From contig BFEA01000261.1 in NCBI GenBank assembly GCA_003427395.1, positions 62,853 through 106,878 of the forward strand: a stretch of 44,026 nucleotides of DNA, in the 5' to 3' direction. Shown one piece after another: positions 33,707 to 43,978 of this stretch; positions within the stretch are counted from its first letter, which is position 1; each line of letters begins with the position of its first letter. The notes under the pieces were generated by a model that did not search any database, was not told where the DNA came from, and saw nothing but the letters and a program-made list of their open reading frames with translations. The DNA comes from Chara braunii (taxonomy: Eukaryota > Streptophyta > Charophyceae > Charales > Characeae). A program made the position numbers and the translations under genes.

Positions 33707-34178
33707 CTGAAAGTTCATGCCTAGCAGGAGCTGACCCCACATAACTGTCCCATCTCCCGGTGGAGGGAGCCTGTTCTGTGGAATCGTTCTTCCTGAACCG
33801 CTGCAGTCGTGGACATCTCTCTCGCCCCCCGCCACGCTCGCCTTATCTGCGTCAAAGGCCCCGACCGTACTTCGCCCATGCAGCACACCTTCCGATGATT
33901 CCATCCAAAATGCTTCATCGTGGTCGCCGACATCATTGCTCCTGTTCCCTCCGTAATACACACCTTGTTGCTCATCCACCCGCTGGTCGTCATAATACAC
34001 TCCATGGCATTGCTTTTCGTTGTCCTTGCATTCATAATGCAGCCGTTGACTGCTTTCAGTCAACAACGGAGATGACACATCAGCAGCAGCAACATGATGC
34101 GTGTTTTCAAAAAGAGAAAGCTCCTCAGCATGAAGAAAATAGAGTTCACGAAACATCGCGTTTTGCTGCCTTGTGCTG
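33707..34178 (-). CDS. Candidate host exon, unknown product
   Basis: A minus-strand frame of about 157 codons is open between an acceptor-like TTTTTGTCTGCGAACTGCAG and a consensus donor, CAG|GTGAGC, at 33707. The peptide is acidic and polar with no recognisable domain. The two other orientations are also widely open here, so the open frame alone is weak evidence; the good splice signals are the main argument. It could be an exon of the same minus-strand gene as the desaturase exon, but nothing shows it. Confidence 0.25.
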
Positions 34179-34354
34179 CTGCAGTTCGCAGACAAAAAGG
34201 ATAGAACACTACTTCAGACCCACGAAAAACCGCTCAAATTCATTTTGCAGTAACTTAGCATGAACCTGGCCAATTTTCCTGGCAGATTCATTGTACCAGT
34301 CACCCTTTCGGGTTCCTCTCTCTGCTCATGCAAAAATGAAAGTATAACCACACT

Positions 34355-34440
34355 TTTTTTCCTCCTTTTCCTTTTAAAAATATCAACAAAAAAAAACAAA
34401 AACACAGGTCCTTACGGGCCCAGCTCTTCTACTTTTCCCT
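34355..34440 (-). mobile_element. Short LINE 3'-terminal fragment
   Basis: Minus-strand GAGCTGGGCCCGTAAGGACC, then CTGTG, a T-rich interruption and TTTTTAAAAGGAAAA. It parallels the last 60 bp of the truncated LINE at 35075-35150 (GAGCCAGGTCCATAAGGCCC, CTGTTTTAAAAG). The upstream part is not recognisable. Confidence 0.4.
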
Positions 34441-35060
34441 TTTTTCTTGTTAACTTGGAGTTTGAACTCTTGGCCTGTTCATCACCAACTGTAACATGCT
34501 GGGCTGTTCATCTGTCTGGCAGGCATGTACAAGGGATACCCACATAGCGTCTCCGGACGAACCAAATTTTTGTTGAAGCCTTGAAGGGGCAAAGCCCATA
34601 GCAGTAAGAAATTGAACAGGTTTTGAACTCTTAATGTGTGGGTCGCCACAATCTTGTTAATCTCAAGTTCCCATGACACATCTAGAAAAAGGGGCCGGGG
34701 GGTAATTATCTGTTAAAATTGGAATGATACAGAGAAGATCAGGATGTCCCCTGCGACCAAAGACGAAATTGCAATGAAACCGTCGGGCTTAGGAGGTGAA
34801 GTCTGCGATCTCAGACTGAGAATTGCCGGGATCGGAGTTCTCAGACTGAGAAAACCATGTGACCCATGAATAGATTGGAGCGTTTAAAAAAGAGAAAGAA
34901 AAAAGAAGGAAAAAAAAGACTGAGAAAACCATGTTTTGAATTGTCTTCTGCATATTGTGCAGCAGGCATGTCTTCCTTTGGAGGTCCTTAAAGCTTTGAG
35001 GGTCTGTGAGAATGCTTGTCCTCTGACCGGAATGTCCGTGTATCGGTCTGAGTCTTGGAT
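34441..35060. other. No gene recognised
   Basis: Ordinary sequence with a CAGACTGAGAA motif repeated at 34813, 34838 and about 34917. No coding or RNA feature is supported. Confidence 0.4.
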
Positions 35061-35074
35061 AGAAACTGCAAATT
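35061..35074 (+). repeat. Target-site duplication, 3' side of the minus-strand truncated LINE
   Basis: AGAAACTGCAAATT, repeated exactly at 35895-35908. Confidence 0.85.
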
Positions 35075-35894
35075 TTTTTATTTTTATTATTATTATTATT
35101 TTTTTCTTTTAAAACAGGGCCTTATGGACCTGGCTCCTTCTATTCTGGGGAGCGTCAGTCCGGTTCCTATTCCACCGGCAAGTCAAAATAAATTACAACA
35201 ATTAACAATCACACACGCTTCCTTCCGTCAGGCCGAAGGACCCCTGAGCAGCATTGATTGCTCCACCACGGGAGGATTGACTGTCAGCTTGCCTTGTCCC
35301 ACTCTTTCCTCTCAGATCCAGAATCCAGATCTGTCAGATAAAGCAATATACCCTAGAAAGATCACACCTGTTGGCCTTACCCAACCTGGTCCTTCCCATA
35401 AGCCACTTCGCCCCCCTTTGGATGGCCGACAGTTAACACTGAGACCTACANCCTCAGTCTGCAATCTTATCGTCAGAACGTTAAAATTGGGTCTTGGCAG
35501 GTGCTAGTAGGCTTCCGAATCTCTGGGATGGGATCCTCCTTGGCGACCCCCGTACATGCTCCAGAGTTTTCAGACTTGTCCTCGTTTTCCACGTCGTCTG
35601 TATCCCCTGGGTTATGTTTAAGCTCTTGCAGCCTAGGAAGTGCTTACGCCTTCCAGCGACGTCTGATGTTGGGAACCCCTTCCTGGATTTGAATTATGCC
35701 ATTCTTTCCAGCATACCAGGTCCTGTCGCAGTTCTCCAATCTTGCCATCAACCAGCCAGCTCCTGTAGAATCTCTGCCTCTCCTTGTTCCGCTGTTCTTC
35801 GTCTTCAGACCAGGCTCGCTTGATCTTCCGCCATCTGCACAGGATCTCGGCTTGAATCATTGTTTTAGTTTCTATCCACACTTTCTCCCGTGGG
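35075..35894 (-). mobile_element. 5'-truncated LINE insertion, 0.82 kb
   Basis: Lies between exact 14-bp direct repeats. On the minus strand it starts inside the ORF2 C-terminus and runs through hairpin A (35261-35274), hairpin B (35221-35239) and the terminal module with CCGGTGGAATAGGAACCGG. It ends in an A-rich tail that includes (AAT)n. It is a textbook abortive LINE insertion and shows the true 3' end of the family. One ambiguous base is at 35451. Confidence 0.9.
35633..35893 (-). pseudogene. ORF2 C-terminal fragment in the truncated LINE
   Basis: The minus-strand frame reads REKVWIETKTMIQAEILCRW near the start and RFYRSWLVDGKIGEL further on. This aligns with the ORF2 C-terminus of LINE-2 (EKWTETKTIIQTEI, NFEKIWLGKN) and LINE-3. 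The zinc finger lies upstream of the truncation point and is missing. It has no start codon of its own: the first residues of the open frame come from the target-site duplication. Confidence 0.85.
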
Positions 35895-35908
35895 AGAAAC
35901 TGCAAATT
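35895..35908 (+). repeat. Target-site duplication, 5' side of the minus-strand truncated LINE
   Basis: AGAAACTGCAAATT, identical to 35061-35074. Confidence 0.85.
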
Positions 35909-36985
35909 CTACAAAGCAAAAAGTGGGAACTTTGGGGGTAAGCCTGCAATTGCAACATCGGACGGAAGAGACTCAAGACAGTGTATTTTTGAAGTATAAA
36001 TTTACGGGTACATGCCTGAAACTTGGTAGGGACTCAGTATCTATTTTCCAGCAAATCCATGGTAGGACAGCTGGGCAGTATCATGCGTAGCTTAGAGGAG
36101 GAGATACCGGATGCACCTGGACTGGAATGTTGGCAGATTCATTGGTCCAGGCCCTCCTGAGTTACTTGGACTGAAGTGGCCGTCCCTAGGCCTTGGAAAA
36201 TATGAGATGCTGGTGCACCTGGACCACATTTGAGCCTGATCCCTCCGTTCCAGGCCTTGCAGTGCAGGCGGAACTGAGAGGTCATCATTCTCCCACTCAA
36301 ATCGCGCAGCGGTAAGCCCCAGGTGGCTGCTCAAGCCTACTGGAGGTCGGGTACCAAACAAGTAAGCAAATGGGACAAAAGTGCGGCTGTAGCTGCTCAA
36401 GGCATTAGCTCACTCACACTCATTACGGCCAGCCTGTTGGGGGAGAGAGCAGCCTGGTGATGAGTAGAGATGAAGCGGAGGAGGTGCTGGGAGGACCCCA
36501 GCTATGGCAGATAGGCTCCTCGCTATGGAGGCCTGGTGGGATATGCTGCTGCATGTCTCAAAACTTCAAGAGTGAGGCCAGGTTTTAGGTCCCCTGCATC
36601 ACAAGAGGGCATTGCCTTGGTGCTTCGAGAACAGCAAGCAACAAGAGAGGTTCTTGCAAGGAAAAGAGACTCTTACATCTATGAAGATGGCTTCGTTCTC
36701 GGTTCAAACGTTAACATGACTTGAGGATGCTTGATCTCCAAGGGAGAGGAGGAAGGAGAGAGAAGTGGGGTTCTTGAATGAAGAGCGATTGCTCTTCTGT
36801 ACATTCCTTGGCGGATGCTGGAAGAGACATTCAGCTTTCTTGTTTCAACTTTTGTGAAGACTTTCATTTATTCATTGAGATACTTTTGATAGTAAAGATG
36901 AGGAGGTTGTAAGGAAGAGGATGGAGAGAGAAGGTGGAGATTATTTTTGTTCTTTTGAGTTCGGTTCCCCTTTCCTTTTCTTCTT
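35909..36985. other. No gene recognised
   Basis: A minus-strand open frame (36092-36400) and a short plus-strand one (36536-36724) exist, but neither shows a family motif, and no splice context is convincing. Confidence 0.4.
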
Positions 36986-36989
36986 CTTC

Positions 36990-37320
36990 TTCTTCTCCTC
37001 TCTTTTTTTTCCTTTAAAAAAGGAAAGACTGGGGTCCTATTCTGGGGAGCTGCAGTCCGGTTCCCATTCCACGGGCAAGTCAAGAACATGAATACAACCC
37101 TACAACATGCTTCCCCATGTTATGGCCCCGGGAACCCTGACAGCATCGATTGCATCCTTTAAGGAAGAATTAACTGTCAGTTAAGCCCATGCTTTGATTC
37201 AAAACCCCACCCCCTGGCAATGTACCTAACCCCGAAAGAAACATTCTTAAAATGCAGTTCCTGAGTCACCAATGCTCTTCTGCTCAGGACTGCTTCTGCT
37301 TAAACCCTAAACCTTAGCAG
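36990..37320 (-). mobile_element. LINE 3' UTR fragment
   Basis: On the minus strand: GGTTTAGGGTTTA (37301-37313), the CTGACAGTTAATT block, a weak hairpin A (TTCC TTAAA GGA-like), hairpin B (TTCCC ... GGGAA, 37112-37135), the terminal module (CCGTGGAATGGGAACCGG and CTCCCCAGAATAGG), and the TTAAAGGAAAA end at about 37010 with an (AGA)n extension. No ORF2 sequence or target-site duplication was found. Confidence 0.75.
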
Positions 37321-37859
37321 CTCATTTGCCTGAGGGTGCTTTTCTGTCCTCTGAGCATGAGGCAGTGAGTGCTCCCCCTTGGGGAGAATTTACCTCAGCT
37401 CTCCCCTATATAACCTGACCAACTCCCTTTATTAGCCCTGTTCTTAACCTGCTACTAGCCCATTTGCTACCAACGAAACATGCCCAAAGAATGCCATCTG
37501 TGGCTTCTTTCCAGAAGGATTGACCACCAGACTGCCTGTCCATGCTCTGACCCAGCTCCTGCTTCTCCTCTGCCCCTCTAGCCCACTTTCTGGGTGATGC
37601 CGCTTGCCCTCACCCGATCTGTGAGATGGGAGGGAGCACATCTGTGAGGCAGGGATTCATAATATCATATCCTCTAGCGTTTGTCGTGCTACACAGCATG
37701 GGCCACCCGGGAAACCCCAGCTGGGGGTCAACTACCACAGGTGTGTGAAGGTCCCTGTTTCCATTTATCTACATGCCTCTGCTACTCAGCCCGCCCTCAG
37801 GTCTATGTCTTCATCTGCAGTCCGGGTCGTTACGTTGTGGTGCAGAACGTGTACCCACC
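37321..37859. other. No gene recognised
   Basis: May include diverged sequence of LINE-4 downstream of RT motif A, but I could not align it. Short open frames only. Confidence 0.35.
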
Positions 37860-37884
37860 GTCGTATTTAGGGACACTTGTCTAG

Positions 37885-39376
37885 GAAGTCCAGTCTACAT
37901 GATTGTATACCTTTTCAAAGTCGACGGAAATAAAGGCCGCGTTTTGCTTCGGCCTTGCGCGCGAGCTTGATCATTTCATTGACTAAAGAGTACATTGTCC
38001 TGGATGTTCCTACCCTGTGTGAAGCCAGTCTGAACTGGGTGGATGATGTCATCCATCACTTCAATCATGCAATTGGCCAGTGCTTTGGAGCAGTCTGTAT
38101 ACGACTGTCAGTAGCGTAATGGGTCAATAATTCCAGATGTTCATCTTCTCCCTGTGGAGGGCTGGCCACATAGCTTCCCAAAACTCCTGAGGGAAGCCAT
38201 CTCCCCTTGGGGTCTTTTCTTCTTCCATTTGAAGAAGGGTCGTCCAAATTTCTTCCCACATCAGAGGCCGGTCAATCTTATCCCTTTGGTGCAAGGAGAG
38301 GTGTTTCTGTAGGGGGCTAAGGAATTCCATTATTCCATTGTAACATCCTGTCTCCGGGGATTCCAGGATTTGTGAGGAGAAGATGGACTGAAAAAAGGTG
38401 CAAGCGATTTTGGTACAATGTGTCGTGGTAATAGCCACCACGTCACCATCACGTGGGTCTTGAAGGGCCCTTGTAGCGGTGCACCGTTATCTAGCAGATG
38501 CCATGCCAAAAAAGTGCGTCAATGGTACCTTCGGTGTTCCTTTTAGACAGTTTACCCCTGATCCTGGTGCCTTGCCATCGGTATTGTGCATGATGGAGGA
38601 GTTGGTCTCGAAGGTGTCGGATGGTGTCAATATGATTATCCGAGTTGTCCAGCTGTTCCAGGTTATGGAGTTGCTCATGTAGTTCCATCTCTTGTTGATA
38701 GTGTCTGCTTGCTAGAAGTTTGGAGAACTCCTTGCACTTGTGTACAAGCAAAAAAAGTGTGTTGTCAAACCACTAAATCTCTTACTCTAATTCGTGTTTG
38801 AGGTTCTGCCAGTAGGCCCATACATCTTGGATGAAAGTTTGGAATTGTGAGCCTTTGAACAGAGATATATTAAGTTTATAATAAATGGGCCCTTGGTCCA
38901 GCCTTTACGGAAGGTGAGGAGGGCCCCACATGCTTTATGGTCTATACCCAGATGCAGGCTTTGTGGAAGAATCACTGCCAACCGTAGGGCGACCTGTAGG
39001 TCCCGGGACATAAGAATGAGATCGATCCTTGATTTGGACTGTCGAGTAGGATCAGAGGTGCGGACGCATGTGAAAGTCCGCTCTGTGGGATGAATGCACC
39101 TGTACATGTCGAACAGACTCAAGGAGCTGCATAGGTCACCTAAGGTGTGTTCATCCTCTTTCACGTAGTGGGGGTAAGAGGAGCGAGGATTCCATCGATC
39201 CAGCTAATGATCTGCTGCGATATTGAAGTCCCCCGCTATGATCAATGGTATCCCGTCCTGCATCTGGTTTCAGAGTTTGTTAAAAAATTCCTTTCTTTCC
39301 ACGGTCGAGTTCGAAGAGTAGATACAGATGATGGCGACCATCTATAGTTCCAACATGCCCAGGGCTGACACCCATC
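37885..39376 (-). pseudogene. LINE-4 ORF2, endonuclease middle to RT, broken
   Basis: Minus-strand order: VSALGMLEL, stop, MVAIICIYSSN (about 39320), IIAGDFNIAAD (about 39220), RTFTCVRTSDPTRQSKSRID and LILMSRDLQ (about 39040), GIDHKA (about 38930), then WEEIWTTLLQM and GDGFPQEFWEAMWP (about 38200), PITLLTVVYRL (about 38125), VQTGFTQGRNIQDN (about 38040) and VDFEKVYNHVDW (about 37890-37925; the second motif-A Asp is Asn). These are ordered endonuclease and RT motifs of an L1-like ORF2. Several stops and frameshifts interrupt them. Confidence 0.8.
39373..39376 (+). repeat. 4-bp target-site duplication, left
   Basis: CATC, repeated at 40635-40638 after the inserted element. Confidence 0.7.
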
Positions 39377-40634
39377 TGCAATGACTTGCTGATTCTGCAG
39401 CCTGCAAACCGCCGACCCGAGGCTGTAACCTAGATAGGGTAGATTCGCTGTTTTGTTTGGCTGAGGGCTAACCGAGAGATCTGCCTGTGCGGAAATTCGT
39501 GAGGGACATATCTGTAAATTTGGGGAAAATTGCAGGCCCGTACTAACCTGAATTTCCTACAGCTACCCTAACTGCGAATAGCAGACCCGGGCTACCGCTA
39601 GGACAGAAGGGCCTATGGGCCTACATTGGTAGACGGTCCTACAGCCTATAGCCGGGTAGGGAGAGGCTTTGGAGGCCGAACTGAATCGGTACCGGTGAGT
39701 CCAGTCAGTCCGGTCTTGGTCGTGTCTAGGCTAGGGTAGATTATGAATAAATGTAGAGAAAACTGTTCGAGGCTTTTGGCAGTTGGTACCATGTACATCG
39801 CTGTTGTGGAACGCATGAACTGGTGGTGGTACAGCTTCAGCATTGGAGGAGACAAACATAGTCCGACCTTCGAAGCGTTGACCATAGCTGGGACCTGCGT
39901 TGTTCTCTGATAGCACGCGGGGTTGTTTAGAGGTCCGGGCTATCTGAAGTCTGCTCGAGGTGAGCGAAGTTGGTGCACTGCTGAAACCTCCTCAGGAGTA
40001 GGGTGCCAGGGTGTGTGGCGCTACAGCCATAGCTGCAGCTTTCATCCTCAGAGATCATCTTTGTCAAGAGAGGTGGCACTGCTGCAGATATCCATCTGGG
40101 AGGTCTACTGGCACTTCATCATCATCAGAGACTGTGGCGCTGTTCTTCTTCTTCATCCTTTGAGAGGCGCTTGGCCTCAGAGACCTGTTTCAAGGTGGCG
40201 CTTCCCTCTGGAGGCAGTATCTGGGTGGTGCTGGTTGTTTCAGGGGCTCAGAGATAGTGATAGCGGTTACTCAGGGTTAGGGGAAGGAGTGCTGCTCATT
40301 GCTGAGCAGAGCATCACAATTCAGGGGTTATTATGACAAATCGAGTTTAATAAACAGTGTCGATACTGTGTGGGAACTATCTTTACTTCATTGTTTCCTT
40401 GATGTGATCTACTCGGCTTTCCTTTGTGACTGGTTGTGAGGATTCTGTGGAGTGAATTGTACTTTCAGTGTACTCTGTCACATCTCATGGCTAAGTCTTC
40501 TGCTGTGTTTCTATCTCCCTGTGTGGTGTGATACTCCTATCCTCTCCCCTTTCTTTTGTGTATGTATGGGCATACCTGGAAGTCTATGTGAGTGAGCGTT
40601 GGTCTACAGACAACAAACAACCAGGCTCATAACA
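39377..40634 (+). mobile_element. Solo-LTR-like insertion, 1258 bp, inside LINE-4 endonuclease
   Basis: Starts TGCAATGAC and ends CTCATAACA, with TG...CA termini and a CATC direct repeat on both sides. Removing 39377-40638 brings two endonuclease pieces together in one frame across GRWVSA, exactly where LINE-1, LINE-2 and LINE-3 have GRW. An AATAAA at 40349 supports plus orientation. It contains no coding region and no internal retrotransposon sequence, so a solo LTR is the best reading. A degenerate GTGGCGCT...CAGAGA pattern recurs between about 40014 and 40260. Confidence 0.75.
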
Positions 40635-40638
40635 CATC
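40635..40638 (+). repeat. 4-bp target-site duplication, right
   Basis: CATC, matching 39373-39376. Confidence 0.7.
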
Positions 40639-40999
40639 TCCCTTGCTCTTTGTCTGCCGCCCAATTGACAATCTGGAATCCGAATTCTGGCATGATCCAA
40701 ATGGCTACTACTTTTGTGGCCGGAGCGGTGCATGTGCACAGAGCGCCTGATGTAGCCAGACCATTCTAAGGGTCTGGTGGTGCTCCACTTTGTCCATTAG
40801 ATGAAGTTCCTCGATGCATATAACGTCAGGCCAGGTTCTCCTTCCTACCCCCCTCAGTTGGTCCCATATGGCTTGTGTTTTGGTCAGGTTACGTGCTAGC
40901 CCGTTAACATTAAGGGTTTGTACGTCAAGATCCGTGGTTTTGAGACAGTTTTTCCATGCCTGGTCTCTACAGTACAATGTGTCTATGTCCCCCACCGTT
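40639..40999 (-). pseudogene. LINE-4 ORF2, endonuclease N-terminus
   Basis: The minus strand reads VQTLNVNGLARNLTKTQ, where the usual SWNVNG has become TLNVNG, then WPDVICIEELHL, matching DILCLQETHL of LINE-2 with the Gln-Glu-Thr-His motif changed to Glu-Glu-Leu-His. After a frameshift, ATKVVAIWIMPEFGFQIV leads to ADKEQ at the LTR insertion point. Confidence 0.8.
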
Positions 41000-41934
41000 C
41001 TGTAATCTTATGTTCTTGCCCAATGTCTATTGTTTGAGTCCCGGATTTATTCTACATTCTCTCCCATTTCTCCAGCTCCCAATTGACAACAGTCAACAAG
41101 CCTTTCCGGAGGACCTTGGCAAAGGAGTATATACTCTCTTCAGATCAAACCCTGTTGGTTTTAATATTCAGCAGTTGCGATTTCATCAAGGCATTGCTGC
41201 TGTACCATATCAAGTTGGAGTCTTTGTTCTCGTCGAACAGAAAGTAGACATCCGTCTGCACCATCGGGTGGGGGTGCCCTGTTGTTTTTAATATGATTTG
41301 GACCCCTACCGCCTAGTGTGTCTGGAGAAACTCCTCCTCCCTTTTGAAAGCTATATCTTTTATGGATGAGAACGCCGATAGGTCGTCAAATCTCCACCCC
41401 GGCATTGTAACCCCTCCAGGTTTGCCATTGACCCCTGCAGGGGTCAGTTCCAGCTCCCACATCCCATTCTGCTAGCATTTTCGAGAATGTATCTAACTGC
41501 ACGTACAACAAACCTTGGATGAATACGAAGGCAATCACGTCCAGAGCTAAGTTCTAACCCTTTTTCTTTTTTCCTGTTTTCCAATGAAGAAGCCCTTTTT
41601 GACAGCCCGCCTCCTTGCCGTGAGAGGCCAGGAGGAATCCATTCAGTCCTCGGGCTAGCACTTTTCCTGAATGTACCTAACTGTTAGGATCCTGGCCAAT
41701 TTCAAAGTACACATTCATCAGAAAGTACAATGCCGTCCAATTGCAAAAAGAAATGAATGAACTTGAGCGGAGAGAGCGGGAAAGAAGAAGAAGAGATGAA
41801 AGAAACAAGAAGAAGAAGATGTACACCATCAAAGACCAATGAGAAATAAGATTCCCTTCTTCTTCGCCAACCACTCTCCTCCTCCTTATCTCCTCCCCTA
41901 TTATTGAAACAAGAAATAATAATAATCATGTTGA
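41000..41934. other. No gene recognised
   Basis: Lies upstream of the LINE-4 endonuclease on the minus strand, so ORF1 remnants are expected, but no zinc knuckle or DUF4283-like motif is readable. A purine-rich AAGAAGAAGA stretch lies at about 41780-41820. Confidence 0.35.
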
Positions 41935-42221
41935 ATGGCTGAACCAGAATCAATGTCCGAATCTCTTTTCTACTACAAGCATCACATGAGGTCCACCATA
42001 GCCATGGCCACCCTTCTTCCTCCTTCTTTCATGGCCGAGGCTATGGCGGACTACCAGGGCACCACCCGGCTGTGCAAAGGGCAACACAAAGCAGTTATGG
42101 CTGCTCTAGCTCAGGCCGCCATGCCTGACTCTGCCTCGAAGCTTCTTGGTGCAGCTCTACAACGGGGGCCTTCCAGATGCAGCGCCCACCAAGGTGATGG
42201 AGATGGCATCCACCATAGCCA
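41935..42221 (+). CDS. Candidate first or internal exon, unknown product
   Basis: An open frame from ATG 41935 (other ATGs at 41989, 42004 and 42031) reaches a perfect donor, CAG|GTAAGT, at 42221. The peptide is Ala- and Ser-rich with no recognisable domain. Downstream, in another plus frame (about 42245-42427), a strongly hydrophobic run LLVLVFFLLLSLLL followed by AAVDASAAPA looks like a signal peptide but has no in-frame ATG, so it would need a spliced start. Confidence 0.25.
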
Positions 42222-43200
42222 GGTAAGTACCTTTGGCGCTCCTCCCTCCTTGTCCTGGTCTTCTTCCTCCTCCTGTCCTTGCTCCTCCCCAGCAGCGCTG
42301 CTGTTGATGCAAGCGCTGCTCCAGCCAGCGCTCCAACCAGTGTATCGCCAAACTTGCACACCGACAATGAGGAGGAGCACCTTGCTCCTCCTGGAGATAT
42401 AGCGGCCTGCTTGCCTCTTGGCGAGTGACTTCCTAGGCCGCGCGGCCTCCAAGCAACCGGTACCTCCTCCCTTTCGGAGGGAAACATCATTGCAGACTCT
42501 GATATTGCCCATACAGGCCCTAGACTTAGACTGGTTGGACTGGTACCCGCCTAGACCTAGCCTAAAACTACTAGGCCTCTAAAAATGCAAACGTTGTCTT
42601 CTACCGCTCGTCCTTGAGTACCTGGCACATCTACCTCTACCTGGTGTGGTACCGGCCTACCTGCTACTTGAGTGTTTTTCCACTGCGTCAAGTGTCGTGG
42701 GCCTCCTTCCCCGCCACTTACGCGTTTTCCCCCGCTGCAACCCTCAATGCCACGGCCACAGGAAAGTACCGGCCCTTTGGGCCTTCCACACGGACAAGTA
42801 CCCTCGCGGGTCTCACACACACTCAAACCGATAAGCACTCAGACAGGCACGCAGACCAGCAAGCATGCACACACTCGGACTCAGGAAACTCAGCAACAAG
42901 CGGGAAACTCAGCAAGGCATGCGTTCCATTGGCAAAACTCAGAAATCAGTTGTGTCTCAGTTCGTGCTTGGCAGGTCCTAACATAACTGAAGTTACGGCC
43001 TGGAATGGGACATGAGTGAAAACGAGAAATCTACGGCCTCCTTTTTGTTCAGTCTGCTGACAGTATGTCCAACACAGAGGGCAGCACCGGTACCACCCTG
43101 AATTTTCCCAGCGGTGGTATCCGTCGCTTGCAGGCTCGACAAAATTCAAATCGACTCTTGTAAATTGAGTATCGGGTCTACTGGTGGTTTAAGGCTCAAA
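42222..43200. other. No firm gene
   Basis: Includes the signal-peptide-like frame noted above, and some CACACA/ACTCAG-rich stretches (about 42815-42900). No RNA gene or mobile element is recognised. Confidence 0.35.
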
Positions 43201-43225
43201 TTATGGTCAACCAACACATGTTGCT

Positions 43226-43402
43226 GATGTGAGCATCATTCAACATGACAAATACATTACCTATAGTCCCTTGACAAGCATTAAGGATCTGGAGGTAGAC
43301 CCTATGAAATGGGCATGGAATCTAAAAGGGAAAGAGTGGCTGGTTGCCTCTAAATTAGAAGTTTTGACCCATATTTGTTGTCCTCTTGGGACTGAGTAAC
43401 AA
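43226..43402 (+). mobile_element. Internal LINE ORF2 fragment
   Basis: The plus frame reads IKDLEVDPMKWAWNLKG near 43280-43330. This aligns with VEDLEVDPGEWAWKI of LINE-1 and LEDLEIDPTEWAWNLK of LINE-3 in the region between RT and the C-terminal zinc finger. It is open from about 43211 and ends at a TAA at 43400. The remaining ORF2 is absent. Confidence 0.75.
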
Positions 43403-43447
43403 GCAATGGATCAAAGCTTTTTATGCACCCTCTTCAAATGTTGCATA

Positions 43448-43475
43448 ATCTACATCTACATCTACATCTACATAC
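43448..43475 (+). repeat. (TACATC)n hexanucleotide repeat
   Basis: Four units followed by TACATACTACTAAAGG. Confidence 0.9.
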
Positions 43476-43491
43476 TACTAAAGGAAAAGCC

Positions 43492-43520
43492 GGGTCTCGC
43501 GTGACGCCGGCGCGAGACCC
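43492..43520. repeat. Perfect 10-bp inverted repeat with 9-nt loop
   Basis: GGGTCTCGCG ... CGCGAGACCC. It stands 20 bp after TCTACATACTACTAAAGG, which resembles the 5' start of plant Helitrons. Only the left end would be in the window. Confidence 0.7.
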
Positions 43521-43976
43521 AGTTTTCAGGTTTGGGACCTCGGGTGGCGGGCCCAGGCCGGGGGAAAATAAATAAAAAAATTGCGACCGTCGCCCGTACG
43601 AACGAACAGGCGCGGCCTGTGGAGGCCTGGCGAGCGTCTTGCGGCCATCGGGTCCGGTCCGTTGCCTGTCCACTGTCTCTGTCGTGCTAGGAACTGGCGC
43701 GACGTGCTTTCAACTGGCGCGCGCCCACTCGTGCTGCTTGCTGCCGCTTCGCCTCGCACCCGCCCACGCTTGAGACTAGAGAGAGAGAGAGAGCCCTGTC
43801 GCTGTTTGAACTGGCTCGCAATTTCATGTTGATCACAGTGCAGCGCAGTTAACGTTGGTATGTGACACAAGACTGCTATCGGGAGAGAGAGAGTGCATCC
43901 GATGTGGCGACGTCGACGAAGGAAGGTGCAGGTTTGGGGCCGGAAGTGGTCACAAGGTCAGGGCAGGTTGCCAGGC

Positions 43977-43978
<2 letters not shown>
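43521..43978. other. GC-rich region, no gene recognised
   Basis: GC-rich with short GAGAGA tracts near 43780-43792 and 43882-43892. Open frames on both strands reflect composition. Confidence 0.4.

Larger units (their letters stand above)
37860..40999 (-). mobile_element. LINE-4: diverged minus-strand LINE remnant, split by an LTR
   Basis: Endonuclease N-terminus at 40708-40999, endonuclease middle and end at about 38780-39376, RT at about 37885-38300. The sequence between 39377 and 40638 is a later insertion. It is more distant from LINE-1 to LINE-3 than they are from each other (for example SRIDLILMS and GIDHKACG). No 5' or 3' end is recognisable. The region just upstream (41000-41500) could hold its ORF1, but I see no motif. 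Confidence 0.8.

Noticed and set aside
33760-34263. Plus-strand 167-codon open frame
   Set aside because: Overlaps the minus-strand candidate exon, has no motif, and is rich in His, Ser, Arg and Cys as expected for a reverse-frame shadow.
39377-40634. LTR insertion with a 5-bp duplication
   Set aside because: CCATC on the left and CATCT on the right agree only over CATC; with TG and CA ends the duplication is 4 bp.
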